A stretch of DNA of 64,000 bases from NCBI GenBank assembly GCA_012927585.1, contig JABBOY010000005.1:1-64000 (forward strand). Direction: 5' to 3'. Shown here one piece after another: positions 47,916 to 57,950 of this stretch. Position 1 is the first letter of the stretch, and each line of letters starts with the position of its first letter. Source of the DNA: Glaciimonas sp. Lineage in GTDB: Bacteria; Pseudomonadota; Gammaproteobacteria; Burkholderiales; Burkholderiaceae_D. Below the pieces are notes generated by a model. That model did no database searches, was not told the DNA's origin, and was given only the letters and a program-made list of their open reading frames with translations. The position numbers and the translations under genes are program-made.

Positions 47916-48372
47916 GAGTTACACCATAAATATATATAGTTCTAACATTCCAACTGGTTGGCATCACGGAAATCGCACTATGATTTCCTTACCTTCGCAG
48001 TAAAGTGGGGTTGTTACATGAATCAAAATTTGGCAAAGCGCCCCCATTTTTCCGTTAATTTCTTAAATTTTCGAGGGCTCTGGCATCCCTGGATTCGTCG
48101 TTCTAATTCGTCACTCTATTAAGCGCAGACGCGCAGACCCTTACTTCTATTTTTTACTGTGGTAACGCACGCGCTTTCATAAATTGTCAAAGATGCGTTC
48201 GTAGCGCTGCATGGCTAGACTAACATAGTTGCGCGGGTGGTAACCGGTTATAGTCTTGTCCAATATGGCATGCGATTGGCGCTCTGTTTTTTGGACGATC
48301 ATAGGCATAGGCAATCCTTTCGATCAGGCTACAACTTAAACCATTGTCTGAAATATTGGATCCACTATACTG
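47916..48372. other. Intergenic region upstream of the SoxYZ operon
   Basis: These 457 bases contain the SoxYZ operon promoter side (an AT-rich ATATATATAG at about 47930-47939) and one possible small gene on the minus strand (listed separately). A 34-codon plus-strand frame at 48018 has no ribosome site and is not claimed. Confidence 0.5.
48177..48308 (-). CDS. Possible small protein of 43 residues
   Basis: On the minus strand an AAAGGA lies eight bases before an ATG at 48308, and the frame runs 43 codons to a TGA. The product is polar and helical in character, includes TGYHPRNYVSLAMQRYERI, and resembles nothing I can name. It follows vapC by 64 bases on the same strand. It may equally be the tail of a lost gene. 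Confidence 0.3.
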   Translation of the reverse strand: MPMIVQKTERQSHAILDKTITGYHPRNYVSLAMQRYERIFDNL

Positions 48373-48768
48373 TTATGCCAAATGTTTCATGCCTGTGGTT
48401 TTTGCCGATTTATCATCAAATGTCACTGTATAGTTACAACCGGCATTGTTAGCAGATCGTTCTATCAAACAATCCGCGAAATCAGCTTTTGATTTCGCAA
48501 ACAGACTGAGCGCTTTAATTGCCGTCTCAGCGTTTTCAATGATTAATTCCTGAGTACGCATGAGCATTTCCATGATTGCTACGATTTCAGGTTTTGTAGC
48601 GTCATAGCAGCTTTGCATAACCCAAACTAATTCGACTAATGAAACCAATGTTACGAAGCCAGGTGCTTCAGAATCAAGTTCGTTGATAAACGCAGTTGCG
48701 ACAGGCGATTGCTTTGGATCGTCTTGGGCGATAAATCTCACCAGCACATTAGTATCGATAGCAATCAT
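48373..48768 (-). CDS. vapC: PIN-domain toxin, VapC type
   Basis: Putative RNase toxin of 131 residues. The acidic PIN residues are Asp5 (IAIDTNVLVRF), Glu46 (SLVELVW), Asp95 or Asp98 (KADFADCLI) and Asp117 (TFDDKSA). Its ATG overlaps the antitoxin stop by four bases, the usual coupling for these pairs. The family cuts tRNA or rRNA; the target here is unknown. Confidence 0.9.
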   Translation of the reverse strand: MIAIDTNVLVRFIAQDDPKQSPVATAFINELDSEAPGFVTLVSLVELVWVMQSCYDATKPEIVAIMEMLMRTQELIIENAETAIKALSLFAKSKADFADCLIERSANNAGCNYTVTFDDKSAKTTGMKHLA

Positions 48769-49010
48769 CGTGCTTTCGCTCCTTGTGTAGCGATAGCTTG
48801 ATTCATATCTTCAATGGACACGGGCTTCACAGGTTTTCTCAACATGCCTTTCAAGTTATGAACTGAGCTTGTTGCAGGGACAATCAAATATTTCCCTTTT
48901 TCAGTTTGTACAAACTCTATCCGGCTTCCCGATTCAAGCCCCAATGCTGCACGTACAGGCGCAGGAATGGTTACTTGTCCTTTGGATGTAACTGTTGCCG
49001 TTGTCATCAC
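48765..49010 (-). CDS. vapB: AbrB-type antitoxin, VapB type
   Basis: Antitoxin of 81 residues with an N-terminal swapped-hairpin AbrB DNA-binding domain (TVTSKGQVTIPAPVRAALGL) and a C-terminal tail that would wrap the toxin. It is first in the two-gene operon. A perfect 18-bp palindrome lies 22 bases upstream of its ATG, the expected site for autoregulation. Confidence 0.92.
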   Translation of the reverse strand: MMTTATVTSKGQVTIPAPVRAALGLESGSRIEFVQTEKGKYLIVPATSSVHNLKGMLRKPVKPVSIEDMNQAIATQGAKAR

Positions 49011-49032
49011 AATCCCTTCATTTAAATATATT

Positions 49033-49050
49033 CCTTACATTAATGTAAGG
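49033..49050. promoter_or_regulatory. Palindromic operator of the VapBC pair
   Basis: CCTTACATTAATGTAAGG is a perfect 18-bp palindrome placed over the likely promoter of vapB. AbrB-type antitoxins bind such symmetric AT-rich sites, alone or with their toxin. A related half, TTTAATGTAC, follows at once. Confidence 0.7.
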
Positions 49051-49270
49051 TTTAATGTACGTCAAGCATATTCGATAGCTATATTTGAGAATTTATTAAC
49101 CTTTTGCACCTGACATTGTTGACGCCGACGCCAAATTGACCCAGGCTGACGATTCCAACTGACCTAACTCAATACCTCTGAATCGTTACTGCGCGCGGGT
49201 TTGCTGGCAGTCGACATGCGTCACCAAAATCGGCAACCAGGGTCAAAAACGTATTGGCGCCAACATAGGA

Positions 49271-49640
49271 ATGACTGTTATCGCGAGTTACCCGACGGAT
49301 ATGAATGATGAACAGTTGATGGTTGTACGTCCCATTTGGGAGCGTGTTGGCAAACCAGGGCGGCCCCTGCGCTATGATTTGCGCAGTATTTTCAATGGAT
49401 GCTTGTATATTATCCGCGAGGGCTGGGGCTGGCGCAGCCTGGCAAAAGACGCGTATCCACCGTGGACGTTGGTGTATCGGCACTTTCAGCGTTAGTCAGA
49501 AACGGGTCAACTCGAACAGTTAACGCATTGCCTGAATCAGGCCGTACGGAAAAAAGGGGGTGCGAACGCACACCCAGAACCCTGATTATTAACGCCCATA
49601 GCATCAAGAGTCGTAACGGCGGAGCAGCCATATACCTTAA
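49271..49640 (+). pseudogene. IS5-family transposase remnant
   Basis: From 49271 the frame reads YPTDMNDEQLMVVRPIW and WGWRSLAKDAYPPWTLVY, the DUF4096 N-terminal part of IS5-group transposases, and stops at a TAG (49493-49495). The same frame then continues with GQLEQLTHCLNQAVRKK to another stop, and a +1-shifted frame gives LIINAHSIKSRNGG, equal to the first catalytic region (I(D/N)SxSVK). The catalytic Asp appears as Asn. The DDE core beyond this is missing, so the element is dead. No inverted repeats were recognised. Confidence 0.78.
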
Positions 49641-49845
49641 AACCCTGGATATTTCTTCGCACATCCCGGACAAAGGGCTAGACGAAAAAGTTGAGGGGTT
49701 CGTGCCGCAAGCTGTGCGACGGCGGGTTGCGCGCAGCATGTCGCCGCATTTCTGGATGAGATAGAAAAGAGGCGCGGCGCGAACATTGCGCTCAGCATCT
49801 GGTCAAGGCTATCCGATGTTTTTTGAACGATTGGACAAAACCCAC

Positions 49846-50283
49846 ATGAACACTGGCCTGCAGCCGAAACGCATCGTACTCGATACCAACGTATGCCTGG
49901 ATTTATTCGTCTTCAACGACCCGCGCTGGGCCGACTTGCTGGCTGCGCTGAAAAGCGGTGCTGTAGAGGCTGTCACAAAAGCGGAATGCCGCATGGAATG
50001 GCAGATTGTCCTGGGCTATTCACAACTGCGCCTGGATGACGCCATGCGCGCCGAATGCAACGCTGCCTTTGATGCGCTGATCAGCTGCATTGCGCCGGAA
50101 CCGCTAACCAACATCAAATTGCCGTTGTGTAGCGACCCCGACGATCAAAAATTTCTGGAATTGTCGCGCGACGCGCAAGCCGCGACCCTGATCACGAAGG
50201 ACAAAGCCTTGCTGAAACTGGCCAAAAAAACCGCTCGCGCCGGTCTTTTCGATATTATCCTGCCGCAAGCTTGGGCGCTATAA
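49846..50283 (+). CDS. PIN-domain protein, putative toxin component
   Basis: Stand-alone PIN protein of 145 residues (COG1569-like). Acidic residues lie in LDTNVCLDLF, KAECRMEW and DPDDQKFLEL, followed by LITKDKALLKLAKK, which carries another Asp. The ATG at 49846 is preferred over an upstream ATG that would add 20 residues unlike the family. No antitoxin gene is adjacent. Similar genes are widespread in betaproteobacteria and may have an RNA-processing role rather than being part of a toxin pair. Confidence 0.8.
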   Translation: MNTGLQPKRIVLDTNVCLDLFVFNDPRWADLLAALKSGAVEAVTKAECRMEWQIVLGYSQLRLDDAMRAECNAAFDALISCIAPEPLTNIKLPLCSDPDDQKFLELSRDAQAATLITKDKALLKLAKKTARAGLFDIILPQAWAL

Positions 50284-50359
50284 GGCTGAATCTCTCGCAG
50301 CTTGCAGTGATAATGGATGCCATAGTTGTGCACATATTTAACTGCAAAGATAATCTCTC

Positions 50360-51022
50360 ATGGGTATTTTCAATACACCGCTCCCGCTTGGCGTAGCCAT
50401 CATCGCATGGTGTCTGGCGATTTTTGGGATATTGCGTTGCGTGCTGGGCGCGCCCTGGAAACGGCTGCAGGCACCGACAGTGTTTTCTGCCTGGTGCGCG
50501 CTGCTCATCATGCTGACGATGCTGTGGCGACTACGCATCAACATCAACAGCGACCTGAACTTGCATCTGATGGGCTTGTCTCTTTTTCCGCTGATGTTCG
50601 GCCGCACTCTGGCTGCGCTGGGCCTGGGGTTATCCGTTATTGCCTACACAGCGCTGTTCAACGGTGTATGGGGCAATCTTGGCATGAATGTACTCTTGCT
50701 GGCGCTGCTGCCCACTTGGCTTAGCGAAGTCATATTAACTGCGCTCAAAGAGCGTTTACCGCATCACATGTTCGTCTACTTGTTCGGCAACGCTGTTTTC
50801 GGCTCGATGGTGGTGCTGTCTGTGACTGGCATGATGTCCATTGCCGCCCACGGACTGTGGATTACAGCGCCGTTGACTAATTCCTACGACACAATTGCCT
50901 ACATGTTGCTATTGGCGTGGGGCGAAACTTTTCTGATCGGATTTCTGGTTACGATCTTGGCGGTGTATCGACCGCAATGGCTTTTCACTTTCGACGACGC
51001 GCTGTACCTGCGTGAGCAGTAA
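50360..51022 (+). CDS. Integral membrane protein, ECF-transporter permease-like
   Basis: Membrane protein of 220 residues with about six hydrophobic spans (near 8-28, 42-60, 70-85, 88-118, 135-165 and 180-205). The segment NSDLNLHLMGLSLFPLMFGRTLAALG resembles the HMxGF/HIxDG region of CbiM-like components of energy-coupling factor transporters for cobalt or nickel. No ATPase or other module is nearby. The substrate is unknown. A weak ribosome site (GATAATCTC) precedes the ATG. Confidence 0.65.
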   Translation: MGIFNTPLPLGVAIIAWCLAIFGILRCVLGAPWKRLQAPTVFSAWCALLIMLTMLWRLRININSDLNLHLMGLSLFPLMFGRTLAALGLGLSVIAYTALFNGVWGNLGMNVLLLALLPTWLSEVILTALKERLPHHMFVYLFGNAVFGSMVVLSVTGMMSIAAHGLWITAPLTNSYDTIAYMLLLAWGETFLIGFLVTILAVYRPQWLFTFDDALYLREQ

Positions 51023-51238
51023 ACGGTTTGTACGCCGATAACACTATTTTCTTAGGGAGTATAGGAAAAAAACATGTATTTTCCGCATTATTTCTATACG
51101 TCATATAAATATACATAAGCAGGTATACATTAAAACCGAGAAATTTTTATGAAAATGTATAGCACCCGCTGATTCCTCCACCTGCTGCTGCCTGCTGTCA
51201 ATTAAGCCGGCGCCGGCGTTAAAATACCGGCTCGACCC

Positions 51239-52447
51239 ATGCATACCGATACGACCATGAAACAGCCACTTCCGCCTGCACCCTCTTCTTTTGAGCCGAT
51301 AGCTCTGACCTCCAAGCTACCCAAAGTAGGCACCACTATTTTCAGCGTCATGTCAGCCTTGGCCTTGGAAAAGAATGCGGTCAACCTGGGCCAGGGCTTT
51401 CCCGATTTCGACTGTGACCCGGCGTTGATCGATACGGTCACCGCAGCCATGAAAAACGGGCTGAACCAATATCCGTCGATGGCTGGAATTGCGCCTTTGC
51501 GCGAAGCCATTGCGCGCAAGATCGACCAACTTTACGGCCGCCAGTACAGTGCCGCCAGCGAAATCACGGTAACTGCCGGCGCTACGCAAGGATTGCTGAC
51601 CGCAATCCTGTGCAGTGTGCATGCCGGTGACGAAGTGATCGTTATCGAGCCGGCCTATGACAGTTACGTGCCGGCCATCGAACTCGCAGGCGGGGTGCCG
51701 GTTTTTGTGCAAATGGAAATCGGGCCGCGCGGTTATTCGGTTCCGTGGCACACACTGGCAGCAGCGGTCACGCCTAAAACGCGACTGATCATCATCAATT
51801 CGCCGCACAATCCGACCGGTTCCATTCTGCTCAAAAAGGACTTGCAAGCGCTCGCGGACATCGTGCGCGGCACCGGCATATTATTAATCTCGGACGAAGT
51901 ATACGAGCACATGGTGTTCGATGGAATTGCGCATGAATCGATTTGCCGCCATCCTGAACTGGCAGCGCGCGCATTCATCGTGTCCAGTTTCGGCAAGACT
52001 TACCATGTCACCGGCTGGAAAGTCGGTTATGTGGCGGCACCGGCAACGCTAATGGCAGAATTTCGCAAGGTGCACCAGTTCAATGTATTTACCGTCAACA
52101 CGCCAATGCAGCATGGGCTGGCGGACTATATGCGCAACCCTGCACCGTATCTGGAATTGCCGGCCTTTTACCAGCGCAAGCGCGACTTGTTTCGCGATGG
52201 CCTGAAAAATAGCCGCTTCAGATTGTTGCCATCCGACGGCACCTATTTTCAGTGCGTCGATTATGCATCCATTTCGGCCCTGAACGAAGTTGAGTTCAGC
52301 CAATTTTTGACTGCCGAAATTGGCGTGGCAGCAATTCCGGTATCCGCTTTTTATCACCAACCGAAGGAATCCGGCATCGTGCGTTTTTGTTTCGCCAAGA
52401 AAGATGCAACACTTCAGGCCGCCCTGAAATTACTCTCTGAAATATAA
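51239..52447 (+). CDS. Methionine aminotransferase-like PLP enzyme
   Basis: Class I/II aminotransferase of 402 residues, close in pattern to YbdL, which transaminates methionine and aromatic amino acids. Seen are VNLGQGFPDFD, YPSMAGIAPLREAI, the Asp/Tyr of ISDEVYEHMVFDG and the PLP Lys in SSFGKTYHVTGWKVGY. A second ATG at 51257 (MKQPLPPAP) is an equally good start. In the cell it would act in methionine salvage with 2-oxo-4-methylthiobutanoate. It stands alone. Confidence 0.9.
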   Translation: MHTDTTMKQPLPPAPSSFEPIALTSKLPKVGTTIFSVMSALALEKNAVNLGQGFPDFDCDPALIDTVTAAMKNGLNQYPSMAGIAPLREAIARKIDQLYGRQYSAASEITVTAGATQGLLTAILCSVHAGDEVIVIEPAYDSYVPAIELAGGVPVFVQMEIGPRGYSVPWHTLAAAVTPKTRLIIINSPHNPTGSILLKKDLQALADIVRGTGILLISDEVYEHMVFDGIAHESICRHPELAARAFIVSSFGKTYHVTGWKVGYVAAPATLMAEFRKVHQFNVFTVNTPMQHGLADYMRNPAPYLELPAFYQRKRDLFRDGLKNSRFRLLPSDGTYFQCVDYASISALNEVEFSQFLTAEIGVAAIPVSAFYHQPKESGIVRFCFAKKDATLQAALKLLSEI

Positions 52448-52511
52448 AACATGCTCCAACCGGCAATTTTTACATTGCCCTTGATAATGGAGCCCACGAT
52501 GCTCAATCGAT

Positions 52512-53471
52512 CTATTTCAGGGAATTTACATAGTGTGAATAAGTAGTGGCCAGCCCTTTATCCAACTCCACTTTTCGGTGCCATCCCAGCTTGGACAATC
52601 TGTCGTTGGAGATGAGCTTTCTTGGGGTTCCGTCAGGTTTATCGGAGTCGAATTCAACGCTGCCTTGATAGCCGGTTACCTTGCCAACCAGTTCCAGCAA
52701 TTCCCGAATGGTGACTTCTTCTCCGGTTCCGACATTGATATGACTTGACGTCGGCGTGGTGTGGGCATCATAGGTGGCGCGTTCCAGTTCCATCACATGC
52801 ACACTCGCTTCAGCCATGTCTTCTACATATAAAAATTCGCGGCGCGGCGTGCCAGTGCCCCAGACCACCACTTTTTTCGCACCCGTGCTTTTGGCCTCAT
52901 GAAAGCGGCGCAGCAATGCGGGAATGACGTGGCTATTCTCGGGATGGTAATTGTCGCCAGGGCCATACAGGTTGGTGGGCATGACGCTACGGTAGTCGGT
53001 ACCGTACTGACGGTTGTAGCTTTCGCATAACTTGATGCCGGCGATTTTAGCAATCGCATAAGGTTCATTGGTAGGCTCAAGCAGGCCGGTCAGCAGAAAT
53101 TCTTCCTTGATCGGTTGCTCGGCCAGACGGGGATAGATGCAGGACGACCCCAAAAACAATAATTTTTGCACGCCAGTACGCCAGGCTTCATTTATGACGT
53201 TGGCTTCCAACATCATGTTCTGATAAATAAATTCCGCAGGATAGGTATTGTTGGCATGGATGCCGCCAACGTGCGCAGCAGCCACGTAAATTTCATCGAT
53301 CTTTTCCGATGCAAAAAAAGCCCGCACTTGCGCCTGGTCGGTCAGATCGAGTTCAGCATGGGTTCGGGTGACAATATTGTTGTAGTCACGCTGCCTGAGC
53401 GCACGGACAATAGCGGAACCGACCATGCCGCGGTGGCCTGCTACATAGATAGATTTTTTCGAATTGAACAT
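52512..53471 (-). CDS. fcl: GDP-L-fucose synthase
   Basis: Short-chain dehydrogenase/epimerase of 319 residues that turns GDP-4-keto-6-deoxymannose into GDP-L-fucose using NADPH. The nucleotide fold [10 protein letters not shown] is near 12-21. The catalytic Ser (LGSSCIYP) and YAIAK Tyr/Lys pair (about 137-141) are present. The gene follows gmd, its partner enzyme, with 12 bases between. Confidence 0.95.
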   Translation of the reverse strand: MFNSKKSIYVAGHRGMVGSAIVRALRQRDYNNIVTRTHAELDLTDQAQVRAFFASEKIDEIYVAAAHVGGIHANNTYPAEFIYQNMMLEANVINEAWRTGVQKLLFLGSSCIYPRLAEQPIKEEFLLTGLLEPTNEPYAIAKIAGIKLCESYNRQYGTDYRSVMPTNLYGPGDNYHPENSHVIPALLRRFHEAKSTGAKKVVVWGTGTPRREFLYVEDMAEASVHVMELERATYDAHTTPTSSHINVGTGEEVTIRELLELVGKVTGYQGSVEFDSDKPDGTPRKLISNDRLSKLGWHRKVELDKGLATTYSHYVNSLK

Positions 53472-53483
53472 TTTGATAAGTCC

Positions 53484-54650
53484 TTATTCAGCATGGGCAT
53501 AAGCGGCAAAGCCGTTCTGCTTGACTAGCGCGTACTTGCGATTGGCGTCCAGATCGGCCTGCACCATCTCCTTGACCAGTTGCTCGAATGTGGTGGCGGC
53601 CCTCCAACCTAATTTGGAGTGGGCTTTGCTAGCGTCGCCGAGCAGAGTTTCCACTTCGGTGGGACGGTAATAACGGGGATCAACACGCACGATGACCTGG
53701 CCGGGCTTGGCGCCGGCATGTGGCCCGGCATTTACTACACTGGCGGTTTCTTCCTGCCCTTCACCTTGCCAATGCAGGATCATGCCCAGTTCGTTGGCTG
53801 CGGCGTTGACGAAGTCGCGCACGCTGTACTGGAAACCGGTGGCGATGACAAAGTCTTCAGGTTGCTCTTGCTGCAGCATCAGCCATTGCATTTCGACATA
53901 ATCGCGGGCATGACCCCAGTCGCGCTTGGCGCTCATGTTGCCCAAATACAGGCAGTCTTGCAGGCCGAGCACGATCCGCGACAGCGCCCGGGTAATCTTG
54001 CGTGTGACGAAGGTTTCACCACGCAGCGGCGATTCATGGTTGAAAAGGATGCCGTTGCAGGCATACATGCCATACGCTTCGCGGTAGTTGACTGTGATCC
54101 AGTAGGCATACAGCTTGGCCACAGCGTAGGGACTGCGCGGGTAGAAAGGCGTGGTTTCGCGTTGCGGCGTTTCCTGCACCTGTCCATATAATTCTGAGGT
54201 CGAGGCTTGGTAGAACCGTGTTTTTTCCTCCAGGCCGAGGATGCGGATGGCTTCCAGGATGCGCAGCGGCCCAAGCCCATCGGAATTGGCGGTGTATTCG
54301 GGCTCTTCGAACGAGACCGCGACATGGCTTTGTGCGGCCAGGTTATATATCTCGTCCGGTTGGGTCTGCTGGATGATGCGGATCAGCGATGAGCTGTCGG
54401 TCATGTCACCGTGGTGTAAGGTGAAGCGATGCGGCGCCTCGTGCGGGTCCTTGTATAAATGGTCTATGCGCCCGGTGTTGAGCAATGATGTGCGGCGTTT
54501 GATGCCATGCACCACATAGCCTTTCTGGAGTAGCAGTTCTGCCAGATATGCACCGTCCTGGCCTGTCACGCCGGTAATTAATGCCACTTTAGGGACCGGT
54601 TTCTGATGTGGCGTGATGAGATTGGAAGGTGTGTGCGGTTCGGTCGTCAT
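53484..54650 (-). CDS. gmd: GDP-mannose 4,6-dehydratase
   Basis: Enzyme of 388 residues making GDP-4-keto-6-deoxymannose. [16 protein letters not shown] (about 26-41) binds NADP; the catalytic [12 protein letters not shown] and [11 protein letters not shown] follow; and [19 protein letters not shown] is typical of Gmd. It lies after galE (137 bases) and before fcl. Its product serves GDP-fucose or related sugars in exopolysaccharide. Confidence 0.96.
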   Translation of the reverse strand: MTTEPHTPSNLITPHQKPVPKVALITGVTGQDGAYLAELLLQKGYVVHGIKRRTSLLNTGRIDHLYKDPHEAPHRFTLHHGDMTDSSSLIRIIQQTQPDEIYNLAAQSHVAVSFEEPEYTANSDGLGPLRILEAIRILGLEEKTRFYQASTSELYGQVQETPQRETTPFYPRSPYAVAKLYAYWITVNYREAYGMYACNGILFNHESPLRGETFVTRKITRALSRIVLGLQDCLYLGNMSAKRDWGHARDYVEMQWLMLQQEQPEDFVIATGFQYSVRDFVNAAANELGMILHWQGEGQEETASVVNAGPHAGAKPGQVIVRVDPRYYRPTEVETLLGDASKAHSKLGWRAATTFEQLVKEMVQADLDANRKYALVKQNGFAAYAHAE

Positions 54651-54787
54651 GGCTTTTTTCTCCCTTATTAAATTGTGTTTTTATCACTGCATACATTTGT
54701 CATTTTGTCATCTGACGACTCTATTGGTTTGACCTGCGTCATGCTTTGCAAATAATCCGGGATGGATTTTGTTGCGTTGTGGCCGGC

Positions 54788-55801
54788 TCAATATCCTTGC
54801 GGGTTCATCCTTTGCCAGCGCCACTGGTCCGCGCACATTTCGTCCAGATTTTTTTCTGCGCGCCACCGTAGTAATGCACGCGCTTGCGTGGGCGACGCAT
54901 AACAACTGGCAATATCGCCCGGGCGGCGCGGCATAAAATCAAACGGCACAGCGCAACCGCTGGCGGCTTCGAAAGCACGTACCGCTTCCAAAACGCTATA
55001 ACCCTGGCCGGTGCCGAGATTGAGCGTAAATCCCTCTGGTTGCGCAAACAGCCGGTCGAGCGCCGCAACATGTCCCCGCGCCAAATCCACCACATGAATG
55101 TAATCCCGCACGCCAGTACCGTCCGGCGTCGGGTAATCGTTGCCAAAGACTGCCAGCCTGGCGCGCCGACCGGCTGCGACCTGGGCCACAAAAGGCATCA
55201 GGTTATTGGGAATGCCTTGCGGGTCTTCGCCGATCAATCCGCTCTGGTGCGCACCGGCCGGATTGAAGTAGCGCAGGATGCCGATGCGCCAATTCGGATC
55301 GGCCTGCATCAGGTCATTCAAAATCCGCTCCACCATTAATTTGGAACGGCCATACGGATTGGTCGTTGATAATCGCGCAGACTCCAGGATAGGCACGGAT
55401 TCCGGCTCACCGTAGACGGTCGCAGAAGAACTGAACACAAATTGCTTGACGTTCGCCTCCGCCATTGCCTGCAATAGCGTGACCGTTCCGGACACATTGT
55501 TATCGAAGTACAACAGCGGCTGGGCTACCGATTCGCCGACTGCTTTCAGCCCGGCAAAATGGATCACTGCATCGATTGCGTGTTCGCGCAATATACGATC
55601 CAAAGCAGCCCGATCACGCACGTCGGCTTCGTAAAATGGCAGTGCACTGCCGGTAATGCGCTCGACCCGTGCAATCGCCTCTTGCGCACTGTTGCAAAGA
55701 TTGTCCAGTGCGACAACTGCAAAACCAGCCTGCAGCAATTCGACGCAGGTATGTGAGCCTATATAACCGGCGGCCCCTGTTACGAGAATTTTTTTTGGCA
55801 T
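54788..55801 (-). CDS. galE: UDP-glucose 4-epimerase
   Basis: Epimerase of 337 residues interconverting UDP-glucose and UDP-galactose. GAAGYIGSHTCVELL near 9-23 binds NAD, FSSSATVYG and YGRSKLMVE hold the catalytic Ser, Tyr and Lys, and LNLGTGQGYSVLE is typical. It lies between the manC group and gmd, all on the minus strand, and probably supplies galactose units to the same polymer. Confidence 0.95.
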   Translation of the reverse strand: MPKKILVTGAAGYIGSHTCVELLQAGFAVVALDNLCNSAQEAIARVERITGSALPFYEADVRDRAALDRILREHAIDAVIHFAGLKAVGESVAQPLLYFDNNVSGTVTLLQAMAEANVKQFVFSSSATVYGEPESVPILESARLSTTNPYGRSKLMVERILNDLMQADPNWRIGILRYFNPAGAHQSGLIGEDPQGIPNNLMPFVAQVAAGRRARLAVFGNDYPTPDGTGVRDYIHVVDLARGHVAALDRLFAQPEGFTLNLGTGQGYSVLEAVRAFEAASGCAVPFDFMPRRPGDIASCYASPTQARALLRWRAEKNLDEMCADQWRWQRMNPQGY

Positions 55802-55962
55802 GATGAAAATGACCTAAGATGAATTTCACATATAAATTTTATTGTGGAGTATGCAAAATAATATGCCACTGTCCGCATATAAAATATGCTTAGTATAAAA
55901 ATACTCCGCATTTTTTTGATTATTTCAGAAAAGCCCGGTATAGTTTTAATCCTGCCGTCTGC

Positions 55963-57402
55963 TCATGATTGCGTTCCGACGCGGCCATAGTTGTCTTGCA
56001 GTCGAACTATGTCGTCTTCACCCAAATACGTGCCGGATTGAATTTCGATCAGTTCCAAAGGTATTTTTCCGGGGTTTTCCAGCGAGTGCACAACGCCAAG
56101 AGGGATGTAGGTGGACTGGTTTTCGGTCAGCAGATATTCCTGATCGCCGTTGGTGATTTTCGCCGTACCCGAGACCACCACCCAATGCTCTGCGCGATGG
56201 TGGTGCATTTGCAACGATAGCTTGGCGCCTTGTTTGACCGTAATGCGCTTGACATGAAAACGCGTGCCGACCTCGATTGAGTCGTAAGAACCCCAAGGCC
56301 GGAATATTTCGCGATGCTGGGTAGCTTCCGTGCGTTTGGTCTCAATCAGATGCTCCACCAATTTTTTGGTTTCCTGGGCGCTGTCGGCGTCCATGATCAA
56401 CAGGGCATCGGCGGTTTCAACGATGATCGTATTGCGCATGCCTACAGCGGTAATCAGGCGGGAACTGCCATGCACCAGGCAGCCCTGGCAATCCTGCAGC
56501 ATGACGTCGCCATGCTTGGCATTATTGTCATGGTCTTTTTCGGAGGCTTTCCATACCGATGCCCACGAGCCAATATCGTTCCAGTCCGCATCCATTGCCA
56601 CCATTGCGGCGTTTGTGGTGCGTTCCATCACGGCATAATCCACCGCCTTATCGGGACTGCGGCCATACGATTGGCTGTCAAGTCGAATAAAACTGAAATC
56701 CTGTTTGGATAATGCCATCGCCTGGCTGCAGGCGGCAACGATATCCGGTTCGAACTGCGCGAGTTCTTCCAGATAACAACTGGCTCGAAAAATGAACATG
56801 CCGCTATTCCAGAAATAGTGCCCACTGGCGAGATAACGTTCAGCGGTAGCACGATCCGGCTTTTCCACATATTCAATTACCGGTTGCGCCTGCGCCGGCC
56901 CCGGTTCGACAGCGCCTGCACGGATGTAGCCATAACCGGTCTCAGGCCCCAATGGAGTAATCCCAAAGGTCACTAGCTTGCCTTTTTCGGCAACTATTTT
57001 AGCTTTGTGAACGGCGCTATAAAAAGCCGCATGGTTGTTGATCACATGGTCCGATGGCAGCACTAGCAACAAAGGATCGTTACCTCTGGATAATGCTTGC
57101 AGGGCAGCCGCGGCAATCGCCGGTGCGGTATTGCGTCGTGCCGGTTCCAGCAGAATCTGGGCATTTTCGATACCGATTTCCCGTAATTGTTCCGCCACCA
57201 CAAAACGCGAAGTTTCATTGCAGATCAGGATTGCGGGGTCAACATCTTCAATCCCCGCAAGTCGCTGCATGGTTTGCTGCAGCAGGGTATCTTTGCCTAG
57301 CAAACGTAAAAACTGCTTGGGATAAGTCTCGCGCGATAGAGGCCAGAGCCGGGTCCCTGAGCCCCCGCAAAGAATGACGGGAATAAGCGGCGAAGTAGTC
57401 AT
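55963..57402 (-). CDS. manC: Mannose-1-phosphate guanylyltransferase/mannose-6-phosphate isomerase
   Basis: Bifunctional type II enzyme of 479 residues that makes GDP-mannose. The nucleotidyltransferase motif CGGSGTRLWPLSRE is at about 12-25, FVEKP-type EYVEKPD near 172, and the C-terminal cupin carries FRPWGSYDSI and MHHHRAEHWVVVSG with the isomerase metal ligands. Its ATG overlaps the gmm stop by four bases. It supplies GDP-mannose to gmd and fcl. Confidence 0.96.
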   Translation of the reverse strand: MTTSPLIPVILCGGSGTRLWPLSRETYPKQFLRLLGKDTLLQQTMQRLAGIEDVDPAILICNETSRFVVAEQLREIGIENAQILLEPARRNTAPAIAAAALQALSRGNDPLLLVLPSDHVINNHAAFYSAVHKAKIVAEKGKLVTFGITPLGPETGYGYIRAGAVEPGPAQAQPVIEYVEKPDRATAERYLASGHYFWNSGMFIFRASCYLEELAQFEPDIVAACSQAMALSKQDFSFIRLDSQSYGRSPDKAVDYAVMERTTNAAMVAMDADWNDIGSWASVWKASEKDHDNNAKHGDVMLQDCQGCLVHGSSRLITAVGMRNTIIVETADALLIMDADSAQETKKLVEHLIETKRTEATQHREIFRPWGSYDSIEVGTRFHVKRITVKQGAKLSLQMHHHRAEHWVVVSGTAKITNGDQEYLLTENQSTYIPLGVVHSLENPGKIPLELIEIQSGTYLGEDDIVRLQDNYGRVGTQS

Positions 57403-57950
57403 TTTGTGGCCAATTCAAAATAAGCGTGTGTATAGGGATGGACTAGAGGGTGCTGCTTTGCCTGGTCCGGTTGCATCCAGACGGTTTGACTATGCTGTTG
57501 GCACGACAAGGCTAATAATGGATATTCTGTTTGCAGGTGATAGGCGAACACGATGTAATGCGTGCTGGCACCTGTGACGCCGGCAAAATTGACATCATAA
57601 AAATGTTCAAAGACGCCCATCAACCGACTCCGTCCAATGTGCATGGCGCAGCCCAATTCATTTTCTGCTATGCGCACAAAGGCCGTATCGATTGTTTCAT
57701 TTTTCCGAATCCGCCCGCCCGGCACAAACCAGTACCCTTGGGCTGGCGGGTTATTGCGCAAACCGAGCAGCACGGCTCCCTGTGCGTCGGTCACGATCAA
57801 ATCAATGGCAACCAATGGCGCGTGCGCGACCACCTCGGCAAACAATTCCGCGGGCAGAAATTGTTCCGGTTTAGCTCGGCACACGCTATCGGTGCTGCCA
57901 TCGCCAGCGAATTTCACTGACCGGATAGAGGCGCTCATGCTAATAGGCAT
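57399..57950 (-). CDS. gmm: GDP-mannose mannosyl hydrolase (Nudix)
   Basis: Nudix-fold protein of 183 residues with the Gmm marks PAQGYWFVPGGRI and a modified Nudix box (ETIDTAFVRIAENELG) lacking some acidic residues, as known for GDP-mannose hydrolases. Start candidates are ATGs at 57950 and 57938. The first is chosen for its spacing from AAAGGA and overlaps the end of the sugar transferase gene by 11 bases. It may balance GDP-mannose and GDP-fucose pools. Confidence 0.88.
   Translation of the reverse strand: MPISMSASIRSVKFAGDGSTDSVCRAKPEQFLPAELFAEVVAHAPLVAIDLIVTDAQGAVLLGLRNNPPAQGYWFVPGGRIRKNETIDTAFVRIAENELGCAMHIGRSRLMGVFEHFYDVNFAGVTGASTHYIVFAYHLQTEYPLLALSCQQHSQTVWMQPDQAKQHPLVHPYTHAYFELATK

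Noticed and set aside
49495-49640. Programmed frameshift making an active IS5-type transposase
   Set aside because: Besides the frame change there is a second in-frame stop, the catalytic Asp position reads Asn and the rest of the DDE core is missing, so decay is the better reading.
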